Assembly (NCBI RefSeq): GCF_011304195.1
Contig: NZ_CP049887.1
Coordinates: 2,232,001 to 2,296,000, forward strand
DNA: 64,000 nucleotides
Reading direction: 5' to 3'
DNA from: Vagococcus hydrophili
GTDB lineage: Bacteria > Bacillota > Bacilli > Lactobacillales > Vagococcaceae
The notes beneath the pieces were generated by a model, which was not told where the DNA came from, did no database searches, and saw only the letters and a program-made list of their open reading frames with translations. Positions 25,372 to 34,926 of this stretch are shown piece after piece. Made by a program: the position numbers and the translations under genes. Every line of letters starts with the position of its first letter. The stretch's first letter is position 1.

Positions 25372-26736
25372 ATGAATGAAATAATCAATATATTACATAC
25401 AAATGACCTACATTCTCACTTTGAGAATTGGCCTAAAATTAGACGTTATCTTAATCAAGCACATAGTCACTATCAAGAAAAAAATGAAGAGACTATTTTA
25501 GTTGATTTAGGTGATTTCATGGATCGGTTTCATCCGTTGACAGACGTGACAGATGGCATTGCGAATACTGGACTTATGAATCAAGTGCCTTATGATTATG
25601 CAACGATTGGCAATAACGAAGGAATTACCAATAGTAAACAACATTTAAATAATTTGTATAATGAGGCTCATTTTGATGTTATCCTAGCTAATCTTTTGGA
25701 TAACGATACAAAAGATTTTCCTAAATGGGCGAAGCCTTATGATATAAAAATAACGAAAGAAAAAACAAGAATCGCTGTAATTGGATTAACCTGTCCGATT
25801 AATTTAACGTATGAACCTTTTGGCTGGACTGCTTTGGATCCTTTAGAAACATTAAGTAGATGGTTACCGGAAATGAAAGCACAAGCTGATATCATTATTG
25901 TTTTATCACATTTAGGATTACCAGATGATAAAAAAATTGCTGAAAAATTTTCTGAAATTGATGTCATTATCGAATCTCATACCCATCATTTATTTGAAAC
26001 AGGGTTAATGCACTGCAATGTCTTATTAGCAGCTGCAGGAAAATTTGGACAACATATTGGTGAAGTTGAGCTGACTATTGTAGAACATCAATTGATTGCT
26101 AAAAACGCTAAAACAGTTAAAGTTGAAAACTTACCAACTGATATAAAAGATCAAGAAGAAATTGTTCGATATCAGCAGTTAGGTAGTCAATTATTAAAGA
26201 AACAATTAGTTGGCTCTTTACCAGAAAAATTGGAGAAAAAAACTTCTCTTATGGCATTTACCCTTGAGGCAATGAAAGAGTACTCAGGATTAGAGGTTGC
26301 CTTATTAAATACTGGGACTATTTTAACTGATTTGGAAAAAGGCAATGTGACTAAAAAAGAACTCCACGATTGTTATCCTCATCCTATGAATTTAATCAAA
26401 GTACAATTAAAAGGTCGTGATGTCAAGCGACTCGTTTATGAGATTGAACGATTGAGAGATTATTTACAAAACTATCAAGTGGTAGGAATGAAATTTAGAG
26501 GAAAATATTTTGGCGAAATATGTTATGATAGTCTTAGCTTTTGCCAAGAAAAAAGAGAAGTTAAATGGTGTGATAAAGAAATAAATGATGACACTATGTA
26601 CGAATTTGTGACAGTTGATCATTTGTCGTTCTTACCTTTCTTTCCAACCATGGAAATTGCAGGTGACATTCAAATAATTAGTCCGGACTTTTTAAGAAAA
26701 GTTGTCGGTAAACATATAACCAATAAATTTAGTTAA
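25372..26736 (+). CDS. Bifunctional metallophosphatase / 5'-nucleotidase-like protein (YunD type)
   Basis: A 454-residue protein of the UshA family without a signal peptide, so probably cytoplasmic like Bacillus YunD. The metallophosphatase domain has the metal ligands in HTNDLHSHFE, DLGDFMDRF, the Asn/Glu motif GNNEGIT, VLSHLG and ESHTHH. The C-terminal 5'-nucleotidase domain (about 250-440) contains LLNTGTI. Substrates are probably nucleotides or related phosphates, not proven. It begins a run with yutD, yutF and a TIGR01906 membrane gene, resembling the yun/yut region of Bacillus. Confidence 0.87.
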   Translation: MNEIINILHTNDLHSHFENWPKIRRYLNQAHSHYQEKNEETILVDLGDFMDRFHPLTDVTDGIANTGLMNQVPYDYATIGNNEGITNSKQHLNNLYNEAHFDVILANLLDNDTKDFPKWAKPYDIKITKEKTRIAVIGLTCPINLTYEPFGWTALDPLETLSRWLPEMKAQADIIIVLSHLGLPDDKKIAEKFSEIDVIIESHTHHLFETGLMHCNVLLAAAGKFGQHIGEVELTIVEHQLIAKNAKTVKVENLPTDIKDQEEIVRYQQLGSQLLKKQLVGSLPEKLEKKTSLMAFTLEAMKEYSGLEVALLNTGTILTDLEKGNVTKKELHDCYPHPMNLIKVQLKGRDVKRLVYEIERLRDYLQNYQVVGMKFRGKYFGEICYDSLSFCQEKREVKWCDKEINDDTMYEFVTVDHLSFLPFFPTMEIAGDIQIISPDFLRKVVGKHITNKFS

Positions 26737-26755
26737 AACTAGAGGTGTAAAAATA

Positions 26756-27394
26756 ATGACTGAAGAAGTAAAGAATGAATTAGAAGTAAATGAAGAAGTA
26801 GAAGAAGTTGTTGAAGAGGTGGATGAAGCCCTACAAGAGATGTTGGCAAATTTTACCCCAGATAGTTTTGCGTTAGGTCAAGGAACTTACGCATTAGTTA
26901 AAAATTACCGTGATGGCTTTGATTATGAAGCAATTATCAAACGTTATAATGATGTTTTGGAAAAATATGATTATATCGTAGGTGATTGGGGTTATGATCA
27001 ATTGCGTTTAAAAGGCTTCTTTTTAGATGATTTTAAAGGGGCTCCAATGGACGCTAAAATAAGTACCTTAGAAGATTACTTATATGAGTACTGTAATTTT
27101 GGCTGCGCTTATTTTGTTATTCAGCAAACTGGAGAATTTAAACGTCGTGGACGTAATGTCAGCAATCAAAAACGAAATAATAACAACAATAACAACAAGC
27201 CAAAACCTAAGGCTCACACAGAAGAAAAGAAATTCAATCAAAATAAGAATAAAAGAAAACCAAAATTTAAAGGAAACAATAAACCAAATCAAGAGAATAA
27301 GAAAAAAGCAGAATCAAGTCAAACTTCAAAAAATAATAATCATCAATTTACAATTAGAAAAAAAGAATCACAAGCTAAAAGTGAGGGAAACTAG
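26756..27394 (+). CDS. YutD-family protein with a long Asn/Lys-rich tail
   Basis: A 212-residue protein. An acidic Glu/Val-rich leader (about 1-30) precedes the YutD domain (about 36-130), readable as FALGQGTYALVKNYRDGFD, then YDYIVGDWGYDQLRLKGFF and CNFGCAYFVIQQ. The last 80 residues are a low-complexity tail of Asn, Lys, Gln and Arg with runs of seven Asn, strongly basic and likely disordered. YutD function is unknown. Its stop codon directly abuts the start of yutF. The tail suggests nucleic-acid or ribosome binding, which is inference only. Confidence 0.85.
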   Translation: MTEEVKNELEVNEEVEEVVEEVDEALQEMLANFTPDSFALGQGTYALVKNYRDGFDYEAIIKRYNDVLEKYDYIVGDWGYDQLRLKGFFLDDFKGAPMDAKISTLEDYLYEYCNFGCAYFVIQQTGEFKRRGRNVSNQKRNNNNNNNKPKPKAHTEEKKFNQNKNKRKPKFKGNNKPNQENKKKAESSQTSKNNNHQFTIRKKESQAKSEGN

Positions 27395-28162
27395 ATGAAA
27401 GAGTATCAAGGTTATTTGATTGATCTAGACGGGACAATTTATTTAGGTGAAGAACCTATTCTAGCAGGTAAGAGATTTGTTGAAAAATTACAAGCGAGAG
27501 AAATTCCGTTTCTATTTGTGACGAACAATACAACAAAAACCCCAGAAGCAGTGAAAGAAAAACTGTCTAAGCAATTTGATATTCATGTAACAAGCCAGAC
27601 AATTTATACAGCAACTCTTGCGACTGCAGATTATATGATAGAAAAAAACTTAGGTAAAAAAGTCTATGTCATCGGTGAATCGGGACTAAAATCAGGCATT
27701 GAAGCAGCTGGTTTTGAATTGACAGACCAAGAACCTGATTATGTGGTCGTTGGTTTAGACACACAAGTAACTTATCAAAAAATTGCCACAGCCACATTAG
27801 CTATTCAAAAAGGGGCACATTTTATCGGAACGAATCCTGATAAGAATATCCCGACAGATCGCGGTTTACTCCCTGGAGCAGGCAGCTTAATTGGAATGCT
27901 TGAGATTGCGACAAAACAACGTGCAGTAATCATCGGAAAACCAGAAGCAATCATTATGAACAAAGCTTTGGAAAGATTAAATTTAATAAAAGAAGAAGTG
28001 ATTATGGTAGGAGATAATTACGAAACTGATATTAGGGCTGGCATTGATAACGGCATTGACAGTTTACTGGTTTTAACAGGTTTCACACCAAAAAATGCAG
28101 TGAAAGATTTAAGTATCCAACCAACCTTTGTCATTGATTCTTTAGATGAATGGACATTTTAG
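27395..28162 (+). CDS. TIGR01457-family HAD hydrolase (YutF/NagD-like phosphatase)
   Basis: A 255-residue HAD-superfamily phosphatase. Motif I is DLDGT (Asp10 and Asp12), motif II is the TNNTTKTP region, and motif IV is [11 protein letters not shown]. The cap of the NagD type is in the middle. Family members hydrolyse small phosphates such as AMP, UMP or pNPP; the natural substrate is unclear. The start follows GAGGGAAACTAG, which overlaps the end of yutD, so they are translated together. The TIGR01906 gene follows after 3 bp. Confidence 0.92.
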   Translation: MKEYQGYLIDLDGTIYLGEEPILAGKRFVEKLQAREIPFLFVTNNTTKTPEAVKEKLSKQFDIHVTSQTIYTATLATADYMIEKNLGKKVYVIGESGLKSGIEAAGFELTDQEPDYVVVGLDTQVTYQKIATATLAIQKGAHFIGTNPDKNIPTDRGLLPGAGSLIGMLEIATKQRAVIIGKPEAIIMNKALERLNLIKEEVIMVGDNYETDIRAGIDNGIDSLLVLTGFTPKNAVKDLSIQPTFVIDSLDEWTF

Positions 28163-28165
28163 TGC

Positions 28166-28810
28166 ATGGAAAAAATTAAAAAATATGGAAGTATCTTAAT
28201 GTTGGTTTTATTTTTATTAACTTTAGCTATAACACTAACGATTAATGCGAGATGGCTCTATGTGATGGATATCAACCGGCTAGATATTTTAGATTATTTA
28301 GATGTGTCAAAAAAACAACTACTTGTTAATTATGATCAATTAATGCATTATTTAAATGTCATTTGGATGAATCCTCTAAAGATGACTGATTTTCCAGTAT
28401 CTGAGAGTGGAGCGCTTCATTTTTATGAGGTGAAACGTCTTTTTCAAATTAATTATGCTGTTTTGCTTCTAACGGTTATTCCTAGTGTTTTGTATGTGAA
28501 AAATCAATATAAAAGTGGCAGGTTATGGGAAATTGTTAGACCTTTTACGTACCTATTAACAGGTCTTGTCATGCTTGTTTTCTTTATGGCTGTTGGATTT
28601 GATACTTTTTTTGTGAAATTTCATGAAGTCTTTTTTAACAATGATGCCTGGGTCTTTAATCCAATAACGGATCCCATAATTATGGCATTGCCCCAAGAGT
28701 ATTTTATGCACTGTTTTATGTTGTTCTTCATCCTATTTATCGCTTTTATAACGAGCTTTATTTTTGTCGGGAGAAGACAATTAAAGACGTTAATTAAATC
28801 AAAAAAATAA
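28166..28810 (+). CDS. TIGR01906-family integral membrane protein
   Basis: A 214-residue membrane protein with about four transmembrane segments: one near the N terminus (8-28), a long outward loop rich in Tyr and Asp (LDILDYLDVSKKQLL), then three more (about 95-112, 128-148 and 185-207). The arrangement and the loop match the TIGR01906/DUF1461 family found next to yutF-like genes in lactic acid bacteria. Function unknown. It closes the yunD-yutD-yutF operon and is followed by a bidirectional terminator. Confidence 0.82.
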   Translation: MEKIKKYGSILMLVLFLLTLAITLTINARWLYVMDINRLDILDYLDVSKKQLLVNYDQLMHYLNVIWMNPLKMTDFPVSESGALHFYEVKRLFQINYAVLLLTVIPSVLYVKNQYKSGRLWEIVRPFTYLLTGLVMLVFFMAVGFDTFFVKFHEVFFNNDAWVFNPITDPIIMALPQEYFMHCFMLFFILFIAFITSFIFVGRRQLKTLIKSKK

Positions 28811-28858
28811 GAAATCTGGCTCTTTCCAAGAAATGAAAGAGCACAGATTTCTTTTTTT
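28811..28858. terminator. Bidirectional terminator
   Basis: GAAATCTGGCTCTTTC pairs with GAAAGAGCACAGATTTC, followed by seven T residues and preceded by A residues. It serves the TIGR01906 gene and pgpA. Confidence 0.88.
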
Positions 28859-29345
28859 ATTTTGGTATTGAGTGAGCGATACGACTAGCCGCTGCTGCCG
28901 CAATAGCTCCCACTAAATCATCTAAGAAAGTATGGACTTGTCCGCCTTCATGAGAATTTAACTTCGCTAAAATACCAGGCTTCACTTTATCGATGTAACC
29001 GTAGTTAGTAAAACCGATTGAACCATAGACATTAACAATCGATAAGGCCATGATTTCATCAATTCCGTATAAACTTTCATCCGTTGAGATGATTTCTTGT
29101 AATGGTTCTAATAATTGATTTTTTTCAGCAAGGATATCTAATTGAATCCCAGTAACAATAGCATTTTGAACTTCTCTTTTTTCAAGAACAGCTTCCACGT
29201 TTTCTTTACAAATCGCTAACGTTAAATTTTCAACATAATCTTTTTGTAAGAAGTAAACTAATTCTCCCATATCATCAAGTGTTACACCGCGCTCTAATAA
29301 CAAGCTATTGGCACTTTCTTTTAATGTTTCTTTTTTTACTATCAT
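28857..29345 (-). CDS. pgpA: Phosphatidylglycerophosphatase A family protein (YutG/PgpA)
   Basis: A 162-residue protein of the PgpA family, which dephosphorylates phosphatidylglycerol phosphate. Visible family features are the short helices around ALSIVNVYGSIGFTNYGYID (core VYGSIGFTNYGY) and the acidic HTFLDDLVGAIAAA motif near the C terminus. It is soluble-looking, as in the Bacillus YutG subgroup, rather than the multi-pass E. coli form. AAGGTGA precedes the ATG. Enzyme activity in this subgroup is less certain than in E. coli PgpA. Confidence 0.82.
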   Translation of the reverse strand: MIVKKETLKESANSLLLERGVTLDDMGELVYFLQKDYVENLTLAICKENVEAVLEKREVQNAIVTGIQLDILAEKNQLLEPLQEIISTDESLYGIDEIMALSIVNVYGSIGFTNYGYIDKVKPGILAKLNSHEGGQVHTFLDDLVGAIAAAAASRIAHSIPK

Positions 29346-29416
29346 TGATTCACCTTCTTATGTGTGTCATGTTAATAATTATACAAAATTAAGAGACTAA
29401 GAACAAGGGACATTTG

Positions 29417-30403
29417 TTATTCATAAAGACTGGTACTGTGCATTGGTTGCAGTCTTTCTTTAGGGTTAATGTAGTGAATCGCGTTATTTACCGCAGTTGG
29501 CGCTTCACCAAATCCTGTGGCGATTAGTTTTACTTTACCTTCATACGTTGTAATGTCTCCAATAGCAAACACCCCAGAAATAGACGTTTCTGTATTTGAT
29601 TTGGTTAAAATGGACGATCCTTTAAAATCAAGGGGCCATTTCTTAATAGGACCAAGTGAAGATGAAAAACCGTAATTAACAATTAAGTCATCAATCTGAA
29701 TTTCCTCACTAGTTTCTTCTTTTGGATTTTTGATTGTGATTGAAGAAAGTGTTCCGTTAATGCCATTTAAAGTATCAATGACATAAGGTGTTTTAATGTT
29801 AATCGTTGAATTCATTAATTGATTCACACTATGTTCGTGAGCGCGAAAAGCAGGGCGACGATGAATCAATGTCACTGATTCAGCAATATTTTCAAGCATT
29901 AACGCCCAATCCACAGCAGAATCGCCACCACCACAAATTGTGACATTCTTGCCAGAAAAGACAGACATATCTTTGACATAGTAATGTAATTGTTGCCCTT
30001 CAAAATTTTCATGGCCCTCTAAATTTAATCGTCTTGGTTGGAAAGAACCGTTACCAGCTGCGATAATAATTGTTTTAGAGTAATGAGTGCCTAAATTTGT
30101 TTTGATTTCAAAGACATCCTCTTCTTTATCAAATGACAAAACTTCTTCACCTAAACAAATCGTATGATTGAATGGTTCAATCTGTTTAGCCAAAGAATCA
30201 ACTAAAGTTTGTGCTTTAACATTTGGAAAACCTGCTACATCATAAATAAGTTTTTCAGGGTAAAGTAATGAAAGTTGCCCCCCTAAATCAGGTAAGACTT
30301 CAATGATTTTTGTTTTGGCTTGACGCATGCCAGCGTAAAAGCCTGCAAAAAGTCCGGTTGGTCCACCACCAATAATAGTAATATCATATATATTTTCGTT
30401 CAT
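29417..30403 (-). CDS. Ferredoxin/flavodoxin-NADP+ reductase, thioredoxin-reductase-like (YumC type)
   Basis: A 328-residue FAD- and NADPH-dependent reductase. The FAD loop is [16 protein letters not shown] near residue 10 and the NADPH loop is [13 protein letters not shown] near residue 160. The C-terminal FAD site is GVFAIGDIT. The CxxC of thioredoxin reductase is absent from the NADPH domain, which places it in the YumC class of ferredoxin-NADP reductases. AAGGAGTCG gives a strong ribosome site. It faces the TetR gene divergently, whose operator is only 75 bp away. Confidence 0.92.
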   Translation of the reverse strand: MNENIYDITIIGGGPTGLFAGFYAGMRQAKTKIIEVLPDLGGQLSLLYPEKLIYDVAGFPNVKAQTLVDSLAKQIEPFNHTICLGEEVLSFDKEEDVFEIKTNLGTHYSKTIIIAAGNGSFQPRRLNLEGHENFEGQQLHYYVKDMSVFSGKNVTICGGGDSAVDWALMLENIAESVTLIHRRPAFRAHEHSVNQLMNSTINIKTPYVIDTLNGINGTLSSITIKNPKEETSEEIQIDDLIVNYGFSSSLGPIKKWPLDFKGSSILTKSNTETSISGVFAIGDITTYEGKVKLIATGFGEAPTAVNNAIHYINPKERLQPMHSTSLYE

Positions 30404-30472
30404 TTTATCGACTCCTTAAGGTTTAAATCTCAACTTGTAGTATAAATCAGTTAAGGCAAAAAGCATATTTTT

Positions 30473-30501
30473 TTGACTTATGACACCCTGTCATATATAA
30501 T
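30473..30501 (+). promoter_or_regulatory. Promoter of the TetR-exporter operon
   Basis: TTGACT, 17 bp, then a perfect TATAAT. The -10 box lies at the centre of the palindromic operator. Confidence 0.82.
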
Positions 30502-30516
30502 GACAGGGTGTCATAA
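30478..30516. promoter_or_regulatory. Perfect palindromic operator overlapping the tetR promoter
   Basis: TTATGACACCCTGTCAT and ATGACAGGGTGTCATAA are exact inverted copies around a 5-bp centre. The site covers the spacer and -10 box, so a bound repressor would block RNA polymerase. Autorepression by the adjacent TetR protein is the obvious reading. Confidence 0.85.
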
Positions 30517-30532
30517 AGAAGGAGTGAGAAAC

Positions 30533-31204
30533 ATGCCAACGACAACTTTTTTTAGATTAGATCAAGAAAAGCAAGATAAAATTATCCAAGCAGCCAAAAA
30601 AGAATTTACAGAAGCGCCAATTAATGAAGCGTCAATTGCAAAGATTATTAAAGAGGCGGATATTCCAAGAGGTAGCTTTTATCAGTATTTTTCTGGAAAA
30701 GAGGATTTGTTTTATTATTTGTTTGATAGAGTGAGAAAAGGACCGGAAGATTATTTGTTTGAGTGTTTAGAATCAGAAAAGGGAGATTTATTAGAGGCAT
30801 TTAAGAAGTTTTTTGATTATTTTGTTAAAGAAGTTTTTGAAGGTGAGGAAACCTTATTCTTTAAAAATATTTTTTTACATATGACGTATCACAATTCTAG
30901 TCGAGCACTTCTGAATGAATTGAGTGAGAAGGAACAAGAAGCAAGAAAAAATCACATTGAAAATCACCGTAAAGGATCAAAAGAAGCTTTTCAGCGAATT
31001 TATCAGATGGTCAATCATGAGTTATTAAAAACGACATCTGAAAGGGAATTTAAAATGTTGTTTCGTCAATTATGTACAATGATTTCTAATACCATTAATG
31101 AAGGGTATCGAATAAAAAAATGTGATAAAAAATTTAGTGTGGAACAACTAATTCAAGATTTTAATTTAAAAATTGATTGGCTAAAAAATGGTGTAGCTAA
31201 TTAG
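30533..31204 (+). CDS. TetR/AcrR family transcriptional regulator
   Basis: About 223 residues. The N-terminal helix-turn-helix reads INEASIAKIIKEADIPRGSFYQYF (core PRGSFYQYF), the standard TetR recognition helix, followed by KEDLFYYLFD and a variable ligand-binding domain. The open frame starts at 30473, but that codon lies in the operator; ATG 30533 follows GAAGGAGTGAG and is correct. It is co-transcribed with the two exporter genes 18 bp downstream and most likely represses the operon until a substrate of the pump binds. Confidence 0.9.
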   Translation: MPTTTFFRLDQEKQDKIIQAAKKEFTEAPINEASIAKIIKEADIPRGSFYQYFSGKEDLFYYLFDRVRKGPEDYLFECLESEKGDLLEAFKKFFDYFVKEVFEGEETLFFKNIFLHMTYHNSSRALLNELSEKEQEARKNHIENHRKGSKEAFQRIYQMVNHELLKTTSEREFKMLFRQLCTMISNTINEGYRIKKCDKKFSVEQLIQDFNLKIDWLKNGVAN

Positions 31205-31222
31205 TAGAAATGGAGTGATCAA

Positions 31223-32941
31223 ATGATCCGAATAATCAAAAAAATGTCGATGACTGCATTTTTAGGGGCAATTATCTTCATGGTCATTCAAATTACGAGT
31301 GATTTATATTTACCAACGCTAACATCTGATATTATCGATAAAGGCGTAACTAAGGGGGACACGTCCTACATCATGCATGTCGGGTTAATTATGATTGGTA
31401 TCTCTTTAATTGGGATCGTCGCGTCTGTTTTTAATACGCTAATCGCCAGTCGAGAGGCACAAAAATTAGGAAAGAGACTACGTTCAGAAATATATGAAAA
31501 AGTTGAGTTTGCTTCTCATACAGAATTTGAAAAAATTGGCACAGCTTCACTGATTACAAGAACAACAACTGACGTGAATCAAATTCAAATGGTGAGTCAA
31601 ATGTTTCTTAGATTGATGATTAATGCACCGATTACCTTAATTGGAGCGAGCGTCTTAGCTTATTCAAGAGATCCAGAATTAACAAAAATATTTTTATATA
31701 TTATGCCAGCTTTAATTATCATTGTAGGGGGAATTATGTATTTTGCAGTTCCTCTATTTAAAAGTTTACAATTAAAAACAGATAAATTGAATTTAGTCTT
31801 TAGAGAAGGTTTGACAGGTGTCCGTGTTATTCGCGCCTTTAACCAAACGATTTTTGAAGAAAAAAGATTTGATGATGCTAACAAGGATTACACGCAAACA
31901 GCGATTAAAGTGAATACATTAATGAGTTTCTTATTACCTATTGTGACGCTGATTATTAGTATTACCAACGTTTCTATTGTTTGGTTTGGTGGTCATAATG
32001 TGGCTGAAGGAAGCTTAGAAGTAGGAACGATGATGGCTTTCATGACTTATGCTATGCAAATTTTAATGAGTTTTATGATGATGACCATGATTTTCATTTT
32101 TGTTCCTCGTGCCCAAGCTTCTGCAGTGAGAATCAATGAAGTTCTTGACCTTAAAAATGATATTGAAAATAAAAATGAGGTGAAAGAGCTGACTGGAGAT
32201 AAAAATTTACTATTTCATGATGTTGAGTTCAGTTATCCAGGTGCTGAAAAGGCCGCTATTACTCAAATTGATGTGAGCGTCAAATCAGGAGAAACATTAG
32301 CAATTATAGGAGGAACTGGGTCAGGAAAGACAACCTTAATTAATATGATTCCAAGATTCTATGATGTGACGAAAGGTAGCTTGAAGGTAAACAATCAAAA
32401 TGTGAAAGAAGTCGATCAAGTTGCGCTTCGGGACCGGATTGGATTTGTGCCTCAAAAAGCTGTTTTATTCACTGGGACTATTCGTTCTAACATGTTGTAT
32501 AGTTTTCCAGAAGCCACAGAAGATGATATCTGGAAGGCTTTAGAAATTGCTCAAGCAAAAGAGTTTGTTTTAGAACTTTCAGAAGGATTAGATAGTATTG
32601 TGGAACAAGGGGGAAGTAATTTCTCAGGTGGACAAAGACAACGTTTATGTATTGCGCGTGCTTTAATCAAACCGGCAGATATTTACATTTTTGACGATTC
32701 ATTTTCAGCTTTAGATTTTAAAACAGATGCGCTTCTTAGAAAAGCATTAAAAGAATCTGTCACAGAGTCGATTGTTGTTATTGTCGCTCAAAGAATCAGT
32801 ACAGTTGTAGAAGCTGATACGATTTTAGTTTTAGATAATGGTGCCATGGTAGGTAAAGGAAATCACCAAGAATTAAAAGAAACCAATGAAACATATCAAG
32901 AGATTTTAACATCTCAACTTAGAGAGGAGGAAATTGCATGA
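31223..32941 (+). CDS. Heterodimeric ABC exporter, subunit with degenerate ATPase site (EfrA/BmrC-like)
   Basis: A 572-residue half-transporter: six membrane helices (about 1-310) then a nucleotide-binding domain with Walker A GGTGSGKTTL, signature FSGGQRQR and Walker B IYIFDDSFSALD. The catalytic Glu is replaced by Asp492 and the switch His by Gln523 (AQRIS), so this subunit supplies the degenerate site normal in heterodimeric type IV exporters such as EfrAB, BmrCD or LmrCD. The stop overlaps the next gene by 4 bp. Multidrug efflux is likely from family and context; substrate not known. Confidence 0.92.
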   Translation: MIRIIKKMSMTAFLGAIIFMVIQITSDLYLPTLTSDIIDKGVTKGDTSYIMHVGLIMIGISLIGIVASVFNTLIASREAQKLGKRLRSEIYEKVEFASHTEFEKIGTASLITRTTTDVNQIQMVSQMFLRLMINAPITLIGASVLAYSRDPELTKIFLYIMPALIIIVGGIMYFAVPLFKSLQLKTDKLNLVFREGLTGVRVIRAFNQTIFEEKRFDDANKDYTQTAIKVNTLMSFLLPIVTLIISITNVSIVWFGGHNVAEGSLEVGTMMAFMTYAMQILMSFMMMTMIFIFVPRAQASAVRINEVLDLKNDIENKNEVKELTGDKNLLFHDVEFSYPGAEKAAITQIDVSVKSGETLAIIGGTGSGKTTLINMIPRFYDVTKGSLKVNNQNVKEVDQVALRDRIGFVPQKAVLFTGTIRSNMLYSFPEATEDDIWKALEIAQAKEFVLELSEGLDSIVEQGGSNFSGGQRQRLCIARALIKPADIYIFDDSFSALDFKTDALLRKALKESVTESIVVIVAQRISTVVEADTILVLDNGAMVGKGNHQELKETNETYQEILTSQLREEEIA

Positions 32942-34788
32942 GAGGCGGACCAGGAAAGCAACACAATATGAAAGGTAAACCAGATAAAGCTAAAAATTTC
33001 TGGAAAACAACCAAACGATTAATGGGCTATCTTTCTAAAAAAATCTATCTTGTTCTTTTTGTTATTATCTTGGCAATTACCTCAACAGTCTTTCAAATCA
33101 GAACACCAAAAATATTAGGTGAAGCGACAACTGAAATTTTTAAAGGATTAATGAAAGCAAAAGAACAAATGCTGCAAGGCGTGAAAGTGGATAGTGTTCC
33201 GATTGATTTTGATAAAATTGGAACAATTATTTTTATTGTTTTAGGAATGTACTTAGCATCAGCTATCTTTAGCTTTATCCAACAGTTTATTATGACTCGG
33301 ATTTCTCAAAACATGGTCTATCAATTAAGACAAGAGTTGAAAGAAAAAATGGGTCGAGTGCCAATTTCGTATTATGATACCCATAGTAATGGTGATATCA
33401 TGTCCCGGGCTATTAATGACATGGATAATATCTCAGGAACATTGCAACAAAGTTTAACTCAATTAGTAACTAGTGTGATTATGTTCTTTGGTGTCTTGTT
33501 TATGATGTTAACGATTAGTTGGAAATTAACGTTAGTCGCATTGATTACAGTTCCTCTAAGTTTAATTGTAACAATGATGATTGCGCCTAAATCACAACGT
33601 TATTTTGCGAAACAACAAAAGACACTGGGTTTACTCAACAATCAAATAGAAGAAACTTACGGGGCTCATGCTGTGGTTAAAAGTTTCAACCACGAAAAAG
33701 AAAATATCGAAACTTTCGAAGAACAAAATAGTGAATTGTTTAATTCAGGTTGGAAAGCACAATTTATATCAGCGATGATCATGCCTTTAATGAATTTTAT
33801 TAAAAATATTAGTTATGTATTTGTGGCGGTTATTGGTGGGATTCAAGTAGCTAATGGGCAAATCACCATTGGTAATGTCCAAGCCTTCATGCAATATACC
33901 AATCAATTTGCCCAACCATTAGGACAAATGGCGAATTTAATTAATACAATTCAAGCGACAGTGGCGTCAGCTGAGCGGATTTTTGAAGTCATGGATGAAA
34001 TCGAAATGACAGATAGTGTTGTAGAAGTGCCAACAAGTCTTGATACTAAGGCGGAAGTTGTTTTTAATAACGTGGCATTTGGATACTCGGAAGATAATAT
34101 TCTAATGAATGATTTTAACTTAAGCGTTGAAAAGGGTCAAAAAATTGCGATTGTAGGCCCAACAGGAGCAGGTAAAACAACCTTAATTAACTTATTAGAA
34201 CGTTTCTATGATGTGAGTCAAGGAAATATTTTATATCGAAATCGAGACATTCGAAACATGAAGCGAGAAGAATTACGAGCAGATATCTCCATGGTGTTAC
34301 AAGATACTTGGTTATTTACAGGAACTATTTTTGATAATATAAAATATGGGAATCAAAAAGCCACAGATGAAGAAATTTACGAAGCTGCTAAGGCGGCTAG
34401 AGCAGATGATTTCATTCGCAGATTGCCAGAGGGATATCAAACAATTCTTAACGAGGAAGCATCGAATATTTCTCAAGGACAACGGCAATTAGTTACCATC
34501 GCAAGAGCCTTTCTTGCCAATCCAGAAGTTTTAATATTAGATGAAGCAACCTCAAGTGTGGATACAAGAACGGAAATTTTAATTCAAAATGGCATGGATG
34601 AGTTGCTTAAAAATAGAACAAGTTTTGTCGTGGCTCACAGATTATCAACAATTAGAGATGCGGATAATATTATTGTGATGGAAAAAGGCTCAATCGTAGA
34701 AACTGGAAATCATGATAAGTTAATGGCAAATGAAGGCTTATATGCCGATTTATATAACAGTCAATTTAGTGGCAATGTTTCAATTTAA
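32938..34788 (+). CDS. Heterodimeric ABC exporter, catalytic subunit (EfrB/BmrD-like)
   Basis: A 616-residue partner of the preceding subunit. A Gly/Lys-rich cytoplasmic leader (about 1-25) is followed by six membrane helices, with an expanded loop between the first two (about 65-100). The nucleotide-binding domain has GPTGAGKTTL, signature ISQGQRQL, intact catalytic Glu536 in LILDEATSSVD, and switch His567. It overlaps the upstream gene by ATGA, so the pair is translated together. The longer N terminus matches the larger subunit in this exporter class. Confidence 0.92.
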   Translation: MRGGPGKQHNMKGKPDKAKNFWKTTKRLMGYLSKKIYLVLFVIILAITSTVFQIRTPKILGEATTEIFKGLMKAKEQMLQGVKVDSVPIDFDKIGTIIFIVLGMYLASAIFSFIQQFIMTRISQNMVYQLRQELKEKMGRVPISYYDTHSNGDIMSRAINDMDNISGTLQQSLTQLVTSVIMFFGVLFMMLTISWKLTLVALITVPLSLIVTMMIAPKSQRYFAKQQKTLGLLNNQIEETYGAHAVVKSFNHEKENIETFEEQNSELFNSGWKAQFISAMIMPLMNFIKNISYVFVAVIGGIQVANGQITIGNVQAFMQYTNQFAQPLGQMANLINTIQATVASAERIFEVMDEIEMTDSVVEVPTSLDTKAEVVFNNVAFGYSEDNILMNDFNLSVEKGQKIAIVGPTGAGKTTLINLLERFYDVSQGNILYRNRDIRNMKREELRADISMVLQDTWLFTGTIFDNIKYGNQKATDEEIYEAAKAARADDFIRRLPEGYQTILNEEASNISQGQRQLVTIARAFLANPEVLILDEATSSVDTRTEILIQNGMDELLKNRTSFVVAHRLSTIRDADNIIVMEKGSIVETGNHDKLMANEGLYADLYNSQFSGNVSI

Positions 34789-34926
34789 GTTAGTTTAGGA
34801 CTAAAAAGAGCTTATTTCCAAATAAATAGTTATATTATTAGTCAAATTTCATATAATAATGGTACAATGATAACCGAACAATTTATAGTTATGAAGATTG
34901 ATAATATACTAGGAGGAATTTATTGT

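Noticed and set aside
27084-27398. 104-codon frame inside the yutD tail
   Set aside because: It arises from the A-rich low-complexity sequence coding the Asn/Lys tail; it has no good RBS, and the yutD frame is supported by homology.
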